64,000 nt of DNA from an uncultured Muriicola sp. GTDB lineage: Bacteria > Bacteroidota > Bacteroidia > Flavobacteriales > Flavobacteriaceae. How positions within the stretch are numbered: the first letter of the stretch is position 1; each line of letters starts with the position of its first letter. A program made the position numbers and the translations under genes. Location of the stretch: the NCBI RefSeq assembly GCF_947258935.1, contig NZ_CAMYKH010000017.1, positions 18,233 to 82,232 of the forward strand, written 5' to 3'. Positions 8,329 to 18,065 of the stretch are shown piece by piece. The notes beneath the pieces are model-generated. The model was not told where the DNA came from and did no database searches. It saw only the letters and a list, made by a program, of their open reading frames with translations.

Positions 8329-9429
8329 TTACGCTAGTACCTCATCCCATTGAAATGTTTCAACGATTTCCTGATAGGCTACTTCACCTTCTATAATGTT
8401 CAATCCTTTGTGCAGTGAAAGATCTTCTTCGCATGCCTTATACCAGCCTTTGTTGGCCAGTGAAAGAACATATGGCAGTGTTACATTGGTCAATGCCATG
8501 GTAGAGGTATATGGCACAGCACCGGGCATATTGGCTACTGAATAATGAACCACGTCATCAATAATATAGACCGGATCTTCATGAGTAGTTGGTTTCGTGG
8601 TTTCCACACACCCTCCCTGATCTACAGCCACATCTACGATAACAGTTCCCGGCCTCATAGATTTCAGCATATCCCTGGTAATAAGATTAGGAGCTTTTGC
8701 GCCTTTCAAAAGTACCCCTCCTATGATCAGATCATGGGTTTTTATGTGCTTTCTAATATTAAATTCATTTGAAAACTCTGTAACGACATGACTTGGCATT
8801 ACATCATTGATGTAACGTAATCGTTTCATGTTAATATCCAAAATAGTTACGTGTGCCCCCAAACCTGCTGCCATTTTAGCAGCCTGAGTTCCTACGATAC
8901 CGGCACCCAGGACCAACACTTTCCCCGGAGCAACACCTGGTACGCCTCCCAATAGAACTCCTCTTCCTTTTGCAGGTTTTTCCAGATACTTAGCTCCTTG
9001 TTGAATAGCCATTCTTCCTGCCACTTCAGACATTGGTGTTAGTAATGGTAATGAACCATCCTCATCTTCCACAGTTTCATACGCAATGCAAATGGCCCCG
9101 CTTGCAATCATGGCCCGTGTCAATTTTTCACTAGAGGCAAAATGAAAATAAGTAAATATGACCTGCCCTTTTTGAATTAAGTTGTATTCCTCCTCTATGG
9201 GCTCCTTCACTTTAACGATCATATCGCCAAGTGCGTAGACTTCAGCAATAGAGTTCAGTATGTCTGCACCAGCCTCTATATAATCCCTGTCATAAAAGCC
9301 ACTACCCTCCCCTGCAGTAGTTTGTACGTACACCGTATGATTGTTTTTTACTAATTCAAAAACGCCCGCAGGTGTCATGCCTACGCGACTCTCATTATTC
9401 TTAATTTCTTTTGGTACCCCGATGATCAT
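8329..9429 (-). CDS. ald: Alanine dehydrogenase
   Basis: This 366-residue protein begins MIIGVPKEIKNNESRVGMTPAGV, the classic Ald/PntA N-terminus with the substrate-binding Arg and Lys residues. The NAD-binding segment GKVLVLGAGIVGTQAAKMAAGLGAHV is at about residues 170-196. The enzyme reversibly deaminates L-alanine to pyruvate. The C-terminus is complete. It is transcribed alone, downstream of leuS on the same strand but 200 bases away. Confidence 0.95.
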   Translation of the reverse strand: MIIGVPKEIKNNESRVGMTPAGVFELVKNNHTVYVQTTAGEGSGFYDRDYIEAGADILNSIAEVYALGDMIVKVKEPIEEEYNLIQKGQVIFTYFHFASSEKLTRAMIASGAICIAYETVEDEDGSLPLLTPMSEVAGRMAIQQGAKYLEKPAKGRGVLLGGVPGVAPGKVLVLGAGIVGTQAAKMAAGLGAHVTILDINMKRLRYINDVMPSHVVTEFSNEFNIRKHIKTHDLIIGGVLLKGAKAPNLITRDMLKSMRPGTVIVDVAVDQGGCVETTKPTTHEDPVYIIDDVVHYSVANMPGAVPYTSTMALTNVTLPYVLSLANKGWYKACEEDLSLHKGLNIIEGEVAYQEIVETFQWDEVLA

Positions 9430-9628
9430 ATGTATATGTTTATTTCGTTCACCTCAAATTTGTAATTATTATTCGAAGTTTGAAAATAATATCGACAAAA
9501 TGCAGGGGTTAAATTATAAAATACAATAGTTTAATAAGATTACACCCCTTATTTTTAGGGGGTATTGTCTAAAATATTAATATTTCTAAGCTTTTTAGGC
9601 TAAAATTGGGGGGGTCAAATAATTTGTG

Positions 9629-12463
9629 TCATCCTACTATATTGACAATCTTACCGGGGACCACAATGATCTTCTTTGGAGTCCGACCTGCTAATTGCGC
9701 CTTTGTCTTTTCGTGGTTAAGCACTTGCACTTCTATTTCATCTTTGGAAAGGTCTAACGGCAATGTGAGTGTAAATCGCATCTTACCATTAAAAGATATT
9801 GGATACTCCTTGTTATTCTCCACAAGGTATTTTTCCTCGAACTTAGGGTAGGCTGCAACACTTACAGAGGTAGTATGTCCTGCCTTTTCCCACAATTCTT
9901 CTGCCAGATGAGGGGCGTAAGGAGCTATAAGTATGGTTAAGGACTCCAATATGCTTCTACTGTAACATTTTTGAGCAGATAGTTCATTGACACAGATCAT
10001 AAAGGTTGCTACTGAGGTGTTAAACGAAAAGTTTTCAATATCCTCGTTTACTTTCTTAATGGTTTTATGAAGGGTCTTTAGTGACTCTGCTTTAGGTTCT
10101 TCATCGGACAGAAGAAAAAGTCCATCTTTCTCTGAATGGTACAAACGCCACATCTTTTTTAGGAAAGAATACACCCCGGTGATCCCTGCGGTATTCCATG
10201 GCTTAGATTGCTCTAAGGGCCCCAGAAACATTTCGTATAACCGCAAGGCATCTGCGCCATATTCTTCACAGATTGCATCGGGATTTACAACATTGTATTT
10301 AGACTTCGACATTTTTTCTACTTCCCGTCCTACATAAAAAGAACCATCTTCAAGAACAAAATCTGCCTCTTTGAATTCGGGACGCCAGGCTTTAAAGGCT
10401 TCTATGTCTAGCTCATCCGAGGAGTTCACCAAAGATACATCGGCATGGATAGGATCTACGCGTTTGTCTTTTGTCAATCCCTTTGAAAGCAACTTATTGG
10501 TTCCCTCTTCTCTATACACAAATGCACTGGTACCCAGGATCATTCCCTGATTAATGAGTTTCCTGGCATATTCTTCCTTGGTTACCCAGCCCATATCGAA
10601 CATAAACTTTTGCCAGAACCTGGAATACAATAGGTGACCAGTTGCGTGCTCAATTCCACCTATATATAGATCAACATCTTGCCAATAGCCAATGGCCTCC
10701 TTTGAAAAAATAGCCTCGGTATTCCCCGGATCCATATATCTGTTGAAGTATTGAGAACTCCCGGCCCAACCCGGCATAGTATTTAACTCTAATGGGAAAA
10801 CTTCTTTATGATCTATGCGGTCATTGGAGACTACTTTCTCTGTCTTACTGCACCAGGCCCAATGGACGGCATTCCCCAAGGGGGGCTCACCTGTTTCGGT
10901 TGGTAAATATTTCTCCACCTCAGGCAAGGTTAAAGGCAGCTTGTCTTCAGGGATCATCTTTGGCACATCGTTTACATAGTATACGGGAAATGGCTCTCCC
11001 CAGTATCGTTGCCTGCTAAACACGGCATCTCGCAGTCTGTAGTTTACTTTTCCTTTTCCAATCCCTTTCTTTTCCAACTCCTCTATTACTCTTTTTGAAG
11101 CTTCCTTGTAGGGAAGCCCGTTTAAAAAATCGGAATTAGCAATAATAGTCTGCTCCTTATCCGCAAATGCTTCTTCAGAAATATCTATCCCTTCAAAAAT
11201 GTTTGGAATGGGAATATTAAAGTGCTTAGCAAAATCATAATCGCGTTGATCCCCGCATGGAACTGACATTACCGCCCCTGAACCATATCCGGCCAGGACA
11301 TAGTCTCCTATCCATATTGGAATTTTTTTCTGCGTAAAAGGATGAAGCGCATAGGCCCCGGTAAATACACCACTTACAGTTTTTACATCGGCCATACGGT
11401 CGCGTTCTGAGCGCTTAGAAGTCTTAAGCACATAGCTATTTACAGCTTTTTTCTGTTCTTGGGTGGTGATCTTATCTACCAGTTCATGCTCCGGTGCAAG
11501 AGTCATAAAACTCACTCCAAACAAAGTGTCGGGTCTGGTTGTAAATACCTCTATCGGATAGGAGGAATTGTTCTCTGAAGAAGGTGCCGTAAAAAAAGTA
11601 AGAGATGCCCCTACAGAGCGGCCAATCCAATTGGTTTGAGCATCTTTCAATGGTTGTGGCCAGTCAATAGTGTTCAACCCATCTAATAATCGTTGTGCGT
11701 AAGCCGTGATCCGCATACTCCATTGCGTCATTTTCTTTCGAACAACAGGATGACCACCACGCTCTGATACTCCATTTATGATCTCATCATTCGCCAATAC
11801 AGTTCCCAGAGCGGGACACCAATTAACCTCTGTATCTGCCAGATAGGTAAGTCGATATTTTAAAAGTAGCTTTTGTTGTTCACTTTGGCCTAATGCATTC
11901 CATTCTTCAGCAGATATTATTGGTGTTTCCTCATCACAAACCGCATTGATCCCTGCGTTTCCATCAGATTGTAACCTTTCTTCCAGATCTGATATTGATT
12001 CTGCTTTGTTAGTGTCTATGTTATACCAGGAGTTGAATAATTGAATAAAGATCCATTGGGTCCATTTGTAATAAGCCGGATCTGAAGTGCGCACTTCCCG
12101 ACTCCAGTCGAATGAAAATCCCAATTTATCTAATTGCTCTCTATACCTTTTAATATTAGTTTCGGTCGTAAGGGCAGGATGCTGACCAGTTTGAATAGCA
12201 TATTGTTCAGCAGGCAATCCAAACGAATCATATCCCATAGGATGGAGCACATTAAAGCCTTTATGCCTTTTGTAGCGCGCATATATATCGCTAGCGATAT
12301 AGCCAAGCGGGTGGCCCACATGCAATCCTGCCCCTGACGGATACGGAAACATATCCAGGACATAGAACTTTTCCTTATCCGATTGATTGGTTGCCTTAAA
12401 AGTCTGGTTCTTGGCCCAATAATGCTGCCATTTATCCTCGATTCTCCTAAAATCGTAGCTCAT
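9629..12463 (-). CDS. leuS: Leucyl-tRNA synthetase
   Basis: At 944 residues this is a full bacterial-type LeuRS that charges tRNA-Leu. The class I motif appears as PYPSGAGLHVGHPLGY (HIGH variant HVGH, residues about 41-56), and KMSKSKYN lies in the C-terminal third. The large editing CP1 insert with FTTRPDTLFGVSF sits between them. The C-terminal domain ends with TPKKIIVVPGKIVNIV. The start is supported by a -7 box 28 bases upstream. Confidence 0.98.
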   Translation of the reverse strand: MSYDFRRIEDKWQHYWAKNQTFKATNQSDKEKFYVLDMFPYPSGAGLHVGHPLGYIASDIYARYKRHKGFNVLHPMGYDSFGLPAEQYAIQTGQHPALTTETNIKRYREQLDKLGFSFDWSREVRTSDPAYYKWTQWIFIQLFNSWYNIDTNKAESISDLEERLQSDGNAGINAVCDEETPIISAEEWNALGQSEQQKLLLKYRLTYLADTEVNWCPALGTVLANDEIINGVSERGGHPVVRKKMTQWSMRITAYAQRLLDGLNTIDWPQPLKDAQTNWIGRSVGASLTFFTAPSSENNSSYPIEVFTTRPDTLFGVSFMTLAPEHELVDKITTQEQKKAVNSYVLKTSKRSERDRMADVKTVSGVFTGAYALHPFTQKKIPIWIGDYVLAGYGSGAVMSVPCGDQRDYDFAKHFNIPIPNIFEGIDISEEAFADKEQTIIANSDFLNGLPYKEASKRVIEELEKKGIGKGKVNYRLRDAVFSRQRYWGEPFPVYYVNDVPKMIPEDKLPLTLPEVEKYLPTETGEPPLGNAVHWAWCSKTEKVVSNDRIDHKEVFPLELNTMPGWAGSSQYFNRYMDPGNTEAIFSKEAIGYWQDVDLYIGGIEHATGHLLYSRFWQKFMFDMGWVTKEEYARKLINQGMILGTSAFVYREEGTNKLLSKGLTKDKRVDPIHADVSLVNSSDELDIEAFKAWRPEFKEADFVLEDGSFYVGREVEKMSKSKYNVVNPDAICEEYGADALRLYEMFLGPLEQSKPWNTAGITGVYSFLKKMWRLYHSEKDGLFLLSDEEPKAESLKTLHKTIKKVNEDIENFSFNTSVATFMICVNELSAQKCYSRSILESLTILIAPYAPHLAEELWEKAGHTTSVSVAAYPKFEEKYLVENNKEYPISFNGKMRFTLTLPLDLSKDEIEVQVLNHEKTKAQLAGRTPKKIIVVPGKIVNIVG

Positions 12464-12490
12464 CTTTATGTCTTTCTCATTCTATAGCGG

Positions 12491-12498
12491 CAAAAATA
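12491..12498 (-). promoter_or_regulatory. -7 promoter element of leuS (TATTTTTG)
   Basis: TATTTTTG on the minus strand is an exact TAnnTTTG match 28 bases upstream of the leuS start codon. Confidence 0.6.
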
Positions 12499-12612
12499 GG
12501 CGTAATCCCTGAAACGGGAAAGCCAATACTTCGAACAATAGTGCGTTTAAATAAAAGGCAGTGCTAAAACAGCGCTACAATGAATCTTAAAATTATATAT
12601 TTAGCCCTCGAA

Positions 12613-14490
12613 ATGAGAATTTTTAAAGCTATTGTTATAATTATCGCCTGTAATTTTACCCAACCACTTTTTGCTCAATTGGGTTTTTGTGCTGGTAATT
12701 CCGGGAGTCCAATATTTTCCGAAGATTTTGGAACGGGCACTGCAAATGGCCCGGCATTGCCGGCAGGCACCACCACCTATACCTATGTAAATGGCGCCCC
12801 GAATGATGGTAGTTATACCATTACGAGCAGCACGGCAGGTTATTTCGATTGGTTTAATATACAAGATCATACCCCGGATGACATAAGCGGTAAAGCGTTT
12901 ATCGTAAATGCAAGTTTTACCCCAGGAGAGTTTTATAGAAGAACTATTACCGGTCTATGTGAGAACACCTCCTACGAATTCTCATCCTGGCTTTTGAACC
13001 TACATCCCAGATCTGGTGCCGGATGCCCGGGAAATGGTATTCCTGTTAATGTAAAATTTCAAATTTTAGATAGTACAGGAACAAACATACTAGCGGAAGG
13101 TGATACAGGAGATATAGAGGACAAGACCACTGCGGAATGGGGACAGTATGCCTTGTTGTTTACAACGGTGCCTGGCCAGACGTCTGTAATCTTGAAAATG
13201 ATCAATAACGGCAGCGGCGGATGTGGAAATGACCTGGCTATAGACGATATTGTATTTAGGTCCTGTGGAGATCTGATAACACTTTCTGATACTACAAACG
13301 AGACATCCATTTATGCCTGTGAAGATGACGGCCCGGTAAGCACTACAATTAATGCCACTCCAGATTTCAGCATTTTTACTACTCATTTCTATCAATGGCA
13401 GGAAAGTACAGATGCCATAAATTGGACCGATATTCCCGGGGAAACAACAGACACTTACACCACACCACTTGTCAATACTGATAGCTACTATAGGGTAAAG
13501 GTTTCGGAAGACCTCATAAATATTTCCAACGACCTCTGCAATGTTATTTCCGAAGTTTTTGAAATCATATTAGTGCCAACACCCAATCCCCCAAATAACA
13601 TTGGGGATGTACGTATTTGTGAAAATATAGAAAATGGGATCCTTACTGTCAGGGTACCGCCCGGAATAATTGTAAACTGGTATGATGCTCCCACAGGAGG
13701 TACATTGCTGGAGTCTAATAATTCATCGTATACTACAGACACAGCCGGTACTTATTATGCAGAGGCGGTCCCAACTCTAGCTATTTGTCCTTCCGATACA
13801 AGAACTCCGGTTACACTAGAATTTTATCCTTTGCCGGTAGTAACTGATGAGGAATTGTTTTTTTGTGAAAATACCAACATTACGTTGGAAGCGAAGGTCA
13901 CAGGTGTAAATTATGAATGGAATACAGGAGAAACCACCGCAAACATCACTGTTTCTCAACCAGGAACCTATACAGTGGAGGTTACAGATCCCAGGGGATG
14001 TTCAAATATCAAAACCATTCTTCTAAATCAGATCGATCTGCCGGTCATTGATGAGGTTATTTCAACTGATCTTGATATCTCGATCTCAACACTTAATGAA
14101 GGTGAGTTTGAGTTTTCATTAGACGGAGTTAATTTTCAGGACGACCCGATATTTTTTGATATTCCCGGTGGTGTTTATACGATTTCTTTAAGAAATAATT
14201 CGAGTTGCGGAATTGTTACCCAAGAATACTTTCATCTGGTGGTCCCTAAATTTTTTACGCCCAACGGGGATAATATCAATGATGTTTTCAAAATTGATGG
14301 CATTGATTCCACTCCTGATTACGAAATCAACTTATATGATCGGTATGGTAAACTGCTAAAAAGCTCTTACAATGCGCCTTTACAATGGGATGGAAGGTAC
14401 AATAACCGAGAGCTTCCTTCCGGTGATTATTGGTATTCAATAAGGATAGAAGACAAAGTAATCAAAGGACACGTTTCCTTAAAAAGATAA
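12613..14490 (+). CDS. Secreted protein with type B T9SS C-terminal domain
   Basis: The 625-residue product has a signal peptide (MRIFKAIVIIIACNFTQPLFAQ) when started at the ATG at 12613 rather than at 12580; a near-match -7 box (TATATTTA, 12596-12603) lies between the two. The N-terminal 200 residues resemble a jelly-roll-like adhesion or carbohydrate-binding module. Two or three Ig-like repeats follow (YQWQESTDAINWTDI; VNYEWNTGETTANITV). The last 85 residues are a gliding-motility-associated (CHU_C) type B sorting domain, with FFTPNGDNINDVFKIDGI and LYDRYGKLL. It is therefore probably exported by T9SS and surface-attached; its ligand is unknown. Confidence 0.85.
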   Translation: MRIFKAIVIIIACNFTQPLFAQLGFCAGNSGSPIFSEDFGTGTANGPALPAGTTTYTYVNGAPNDGSYTITSSTAGYFDWFNIQDHTPDDISGKAFIVNASFTPGEFYRRTITGLCENTSYEFSSWLLNLHPRSGAGCPGNGIPVNVKFQILDSTGTNILAEGDTGDIEDKTTAEWGQYALLFTTVPGQTSVILKMINNGSGGCGNDLAIDDIVFRSCGDLITLSDTTNETSIYACEDDGPVSTTINATPDFSIFTTHFYQWQESTDAINWTDIPGETTDTYTTPLVNTDSYYRVKVSEDLINISNDLCNVISEVFEIILVPTPNPPNNIGDVRICENIENGILTVRVPPGIIVNWYDAPTGGTLLESNNSSYTTDTAGTYYAEAVPTLAICPSDTRTPVTLEFYPLPVVTDEELFFCENTNITLEAKVTGVNYEWNTGETTANITVSQPGTYTVEVTDPRGCSNIKTILLNQIDLPVIDEVISTDLDISISTLNEGEFEFSLDGVNFQDDPIFFDIPGGVYTISLRNNSSCGIVTQEYFHLVVPKFFTPNGDNINDVFKIDGIDSTPDYEINLYDRYGKLLKSSYNAPLQWDGRYNNRELPSGDYWYSIRIEDKVIKGHVSLKR

Positions 14491-14589
14491 GTTGGAGTTC
14501 CGCACTCTAACACTAACATAAAATAATAGTAATCTCCTCAACATAAGGTTCATCATACTTTAGTATTTTTACGCTATTAAAAGCCTACC

Positions 14590-15468
14590 ATGAGTACATC
14601 TTTTGAACGCTATCAAAAAAGGAAATTGATTTCTTCTTATTTCTCTGTGGTGCTAAGTATTGGACTGGTTCTTTTTCTTCTTGGTGTATTGGGACTCTTA
14701 GTCCTTAATACAAAAAAACTGGCAGATCATTTTAAGGAACAAATTACGTTATCGGTCTTTTTAAAAGACAATGCCAAACAAGTGGAGATAGATCAGCTTC
14801 AAAAAAGTCTGGTGTTGGCGCCCTATACAAAAACAGCCACCTATGTTTCCAAAGAGGAGGCCGCGGAACAGCACAGTGATGAAATAGGAGAGAATTTTAT
14901 AGATTTTTTGGGATATAATCCTCTTAAGAATTCAATAGACGTTCAGTTAAAAGCTGAATTTGTTTCTACAGATCAGATCGCCTCTATTGCCGAAGAAATT
15001 TCAACAAAGGGCTATGTTGAGGAAGTGAGCTATGACAAACCTTTAATTGCGCTACTCACAGACAATGTTAAAAAGATCTCTTTTTGGATACTGATAGTAT
15101 GTGCCATTTTTACATTTATCGCAGTACTATTAATTAACAGTTCTATTCGTCTTTCTATATACTCCAAACGATTTATTATTAAAACCATGCAAATGGTAGG
15201 GGCAACCAAGACTTTTATTAGAAGGCCTTTTCTCTGGACCAACATTAAATTGGGAATGTTAGGGGCCTTATTGGCATTACTGGTTCTGGGAGGGCTTTTG
15301 TACTATATGGATTTAAATTTTCCGGAACTCAATCTTTTTGCCGATCTGTGGTTCCTTGGGGGGTTGTTCTTAGGGGTTTTCATCCTGGGTGTATTGATCT
15401 CCCTGTTGAGTACCTTTTTTGCGACCCAACGATTCTTAAATCTAAGAACAGACGATTTATATTATTAA
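14590..15468 (+). CDS. ftsX: Cell division permease FtsX
   Basis: This 292-residue inner-membrane protein has one N-terminal helix (about residues 20-42), an extracytoplasmic domain with the ITLSVFLKDNA segment, and three C-terminal helices, the FtsX topology. FtsX pairs with the ATPase FtsE to activate cell-wall hydrolases at the septum; ftsE is not in the window. It is the first gene of a tight plus-strand run ftsX-DUF3098-uppP-truB-TonB-like. Confidence 0.9.
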   Translation: MSTSFERYQKRKLISSYFSVVLSIGLVLFLLGVLGLLVLNTKKLADHFKEQITLSVFLKDNAKQVEIDQLQKSLVLAPYTKTATYVSKEEAAEQHSDEIGENFIDFLGYNPLKNSIDVQLKAEFVSTDQIASIAEEISTKGYVEEVSYDKPLIALLTDNVKKISFWILIVCAIFTFIAVLLINSSIRLSIYSKRFIIKTMQMVGATKTFIRRPFLWTNIKLGMLGALLALLVLGGLLYYMDLNFPELNLFADLWFLGGLFLGVFILGVLISLLSTFFATQRFLNLRTDDLYY

Positions 15469-15478
15469 CTTTGCAGCC

Positions 15479-15742
15479 ATGGGTAAGAAGCAAAAGAATC
15501 AACAGGAAAGCAATAGAAAGGAGTTTATCTTTCAAAAAAAGAATTATCTGTTTATGTTCATAGGCATTGCCTGCATGGCCCTGGGCTTTATTTTGATGAG
15601 TGGGGGAGGAAGTGATGATCCCACTGTTTTTAATCCCGACATCTACAGTTTTAGAAGGATACGTCTGGCGCCTACCCTGGTACTACTCGGTTTAGGGTTG
15701 GAAGTATATGCTATCCTGTTAAACCCTCATAAGAAAAAATAA
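15479..15742 (+). CDS. DUF3098 membrane protein
   Basis: This 87-residue protein has a basic N-terminus, the segment KNYLFMFIGIACMALGFILMSGGGSDDPTVFNPDIYSFRRIRLAPTLVL with two transmembrane helices, and a short basic tail. This is the DUF3098 pattern found next to ftsX and uppP in Bacteroidetes. Function is unknown. It starts 10 bases after ftsX and its stop abuts the uppP start. Confidence 0.85.
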   Translation: MGKKQKNQQESNRKEFIFQKKNYLFMFIGIACMALGFILMSGGGSDDPTVFNPDIYSFRRIRLAPTLVLLGLGLEVYAILLNPHKKK

Positions 15743-16537
15743 TTGGAAATCATTGACGCCATCATTCTTGGCATTGTTCAGGGGTTAACGGAATTTCTTC
15801 CTGTTTCATCCAGCGGACATTTAGAATTGGGAAAGGCCATTCTAGGAGATGCTTCCATTCCGGAAGACAGTCTTCTGTTTACGGTGGTTCTGCACTTTGC
15901 TACTGCTCTCAGCACTTTAGTGGTCTTCAGAGCCGATGTATTGGAGATATTAAAAGGATTATTCAGTTTTAAATGGAATGAAGAGACCCAGTTTTCTCTT
16001 AAAATCATTCTTTCAATGTTCCCTGCTGCTTTAGTGGGCTTGTTTTTTGAAGAAAGACTAGAAGGGCTTTTTGGTGAGAATGTTCTGCTTGTTGGTTATA
16101 TGCTTATGATAACGGCACTGCTATTATATCTGGCAGACAGAGCTAAAGAAACCGAGAAAAAAGTTACTTTTTTGAATGCTTTTATTATTGGAGTTTCACA
16201 GGCCATTGCAATTTTACCCGGGATCTCCCGAAGTGGAGCTACCATCTCAACATCGGTGCTCCTTGGAATAGACAAATCAAAAGCAGCCCGATTTTCATTC
16301 CTTATGGTCGTACCCCTAATTCTTGGTAAAATGGCAAAAGATCTTTATGGGGGGCAAATAGATTTTCAAAGTGCCCAAATAGCAAGTTTAGGAGCCGGAT
16401 TTATAGCGGCATTTATAGCCGGACTCTTTGCCTGTACCTGGATGATCCAATTGGTAAGACAAAGCAAATTGCAGTATTTTGCTATTTATTGCTTCCTGGT
16501 AGGCCTTATTGCCATCGGTTTTGGCCTTTGGAATTAA
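15743..16537 (+). CDS. uppP: Undecaprenyl-diphosphatase UppP
   Basis: This 264-residue membrane enzyme dephosphorylates undecaprenyl diphosphate, recycling the lipid carrier of peptidoglycan and O-antigen synthesis. Both catalytic motifs are present: GLTEFLPVSSSGHLE (residues 14-28) and PGISRSGATIS (159-169). The start is a TTG directly after the DUF3098 stop; the family N-terminus aligns exactly from this codon and no ATG precedes the first motif, so TTG is the real start. Confidence 0.95.
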   Translation: MEIIDAIILGIVQGLTEFLPVSSSGHLELGKAILGDASIPEDSLLFTVVLHFATALSTLVVFRADVLEILKGLFSFKWNEETQFSLKIILSMFPAALVGLFFEERLEGLFGENVLLVGYMLMITALLLYLADRAKETEKKVTFLNAFIIGVSQAIAILPGISRSGATISTSVLLGIDKSKAARFSFLMVVPLILGKMAKDLYGGQIDFQSAQIASLGAGFIAAFIAGLFACTWMIQLVRQSKLQYFAIYCFLVGLIAIGFGLWN

Positions 16538-16546
16538 CATTTTTAT

Positions 16547-17260
16547 ATGCAAGCCTCGGTTGAATCCATATCTAAAGATGAGTTCCTGGAAGGGCAAGTA
16601 TTGCTCATTGACAAACCCTTGGGCTGGACATCCTTCCAAGCGGTAAATTCCGTAAAATGGACGATCAGGAAAAAGTTTCAGCTTAAAAAAATTAAAATTG
16701 GGCATGCGGGCACTCTAGATCCGCTAGCTACGGGTTTATTGGTGGTGTGTACAGGAAAGTTCACGAAGAAGATCGCAGAGTTACAAGGGCAATTAAAAGA
16801 GTATACCGGTACCATGACACTTGGTGCAACCACTCCATCCTATGACCTAGAGACGGAAGTGCAAGAATTTGCTAACACGGATGGTCTAAATAAACAGGAA
16901 ATCCTCCAAACAACCGCCCAGTTTACAGGTATAATTCAACAAAAACCACCACTATTCTCCGCCTTAAAAAAAGATGGAAAAAGATTGTACGAATATGCCC
17001 GGGAAGGGAAGGAAGTTGAAATACCATCCCGTTCTGTCGAAATTTTGGTTTTTGAGATTACGGGCGTTAAAATGCCGAATGTACACTTCCGAGTTGTATG
17101 CAGCAAAGGCACTTATATGCGATCACTGGCCCACGATTTTGGAAAGGCATTGGGAGTTGGGGCACATCTTTCGGCCTTAAGAAGAACCAAAATAGGGGAC
17201 TATTACGTAGATAATGCAGTAGATCCTACTATTTTCAGAGAACTCTTATTAAAAGAGTAA
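16547..17260 (+). CDS. truB: tRNA pseudouridine(55) synthase TruB
   Basis: This 237-residue enzyme makes the universal pseudouridine 55 in the tRNA T loop. The catalytic motif GHAGTLDPLATGLL is at residues 52-65 with Asp58 as nucleophile, preceded by LIDKPLGWTSF. KPPLFSALKKDGKRLYEYAREG and VVCSKGTYMRSLAHDFG complete the family core. It starts 9 bases after uppP, inside the same operon. Confidence 0.96.
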   Translation: MQASVESISKDEFLEGQVLLIDKPLGWTSFQAVNSVKWTIRKKFQLKKIKIGHAGTLDPLATGLLVVCTGKFTKKIAELQGQLKEYTGTMTLGATTPSYDLETEVQEFANTDGLNKQEILQTTAQFTGIIQQKPPLFSALKKDGKRLYEYAREGKEVEIPSRSVEILVFEITGVKMPNVHFRVVCSKGTYMRSLAHDFGKALGVGAHLSALRRTKIGDYYVDNAVDPTIFRELLLKE

Positions 17261-17303
17261 GCTGTACTTTTTGTATTTTTAGTAACCTGCTTAGAACTTT
17301 TTT

Positions 17304-18065
17304 ATGAAAAAAGTATCAGATCTTTTCCATGGGTTAATGAATTTGAATAGAAATCAGCTTTCTTTTATCATTACCTTTTTTTCCCTTTCCCTGATGATCT
17401 TGCTGCTTTACAATCTACATCTGGGAGCAGAGCAAGAGGATGAATATGTAATAGAAATGAGTCTGGCCGATGAAGATTTGCAGGCACTTTTGGAAGAAGA
17501 AGAGAAAAGGGCCGAAGAATTGGCCAATGCAGATCCTATAAAAAGTAGCCAGGCCGTCAATGAAACTGCTAAACCTAGTATCGGTAGCCCTGAGCCTTTA
17601 AAAACGCTGGAAGAGCTTATGGAAGAGCATAATATTAATCCGGAAGACAATTCCATGGAAGACATTATAAATGCCGATCCCGAATTTGCAGCTGCTTTAA
17701 AGGAAATGGCCAAAATAAGGGAAGAGCGCAAACAGGAGTTAGGTGAAAAAGAAGCTGAGAAAAAAGAATTCACAGATTACCTGGCAAACAAACGCACTCG
17801 TATTACCTATTCTTTGATAGATAGAAGGAATTTTGAACTTCCTCCTCCCATCTATACCTGTCTGGAAGGCGGAACAGTAGTGATCAACATTAAGGTAGAT
17901 AAGTTTGGCTATGTTACGGATGCCGAATTTAATTCCACCAGCTCTAACACTTCTAACGGGTGTCTGGTTGAAAATGCCATAGAATATGCGCTTAAAGCCA
18001 GATTTAACTCCTCCACAAAGATCTCGCAAATAGGGACAATCACCTATCTATTTCAGAGCAAGTAG
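17304..18065 (+). CDS. TonB-like energy transducer protein
   Basis: This 253-residue protein has one N-terminal membrane helix (about residues 20-38), a long acidic and coiled-coil-prone periplasmic region rich in E, A and K (residues 55-155), and a C-terminal domain with PPPIYTCLEGGTVVINIKVDKFGYVTDAEF that resembles the TonB C-terminal fold. It may bridge the inner membrane and cell wall in an ExbB/ExbD-type system, but no exbB or exbD lies near. It closes the ftsX operon, and its 3' end overlaps the convergent thioredoxin-like gene by 18 bases. Confidence 0.7.
   Translation: MKKVSDLFHGLMNLNRNQLSFIITFFSLSLMILLLYNLHLGAEQEDEYVIEMSLADEDLQALLEEEEKRAEELANADPIKSSQAVNETAKPSIGSPEPLKTLEELMEEHNINPEDNSMEDIINADPEFAAALKEMAKIREERKQELGEKEAEKKEFTDYLANKRTRITYSLIDRRNFELPPPIYTCLEGGTVVINIKVDKFGYVTDAEFNSTSSNTSNGCLVENAIEYALKARFNSSTKISQIGTITYLFQSK

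Noticed and set aside
9540-9628. The CCCCTTATTTTTAGGGG hairpin near the 3' end of leuS as a terminator
   Set aside because: It lacks a U-tract on the minus strand and lies too close to a weak, AT-rich palindrome to decide.
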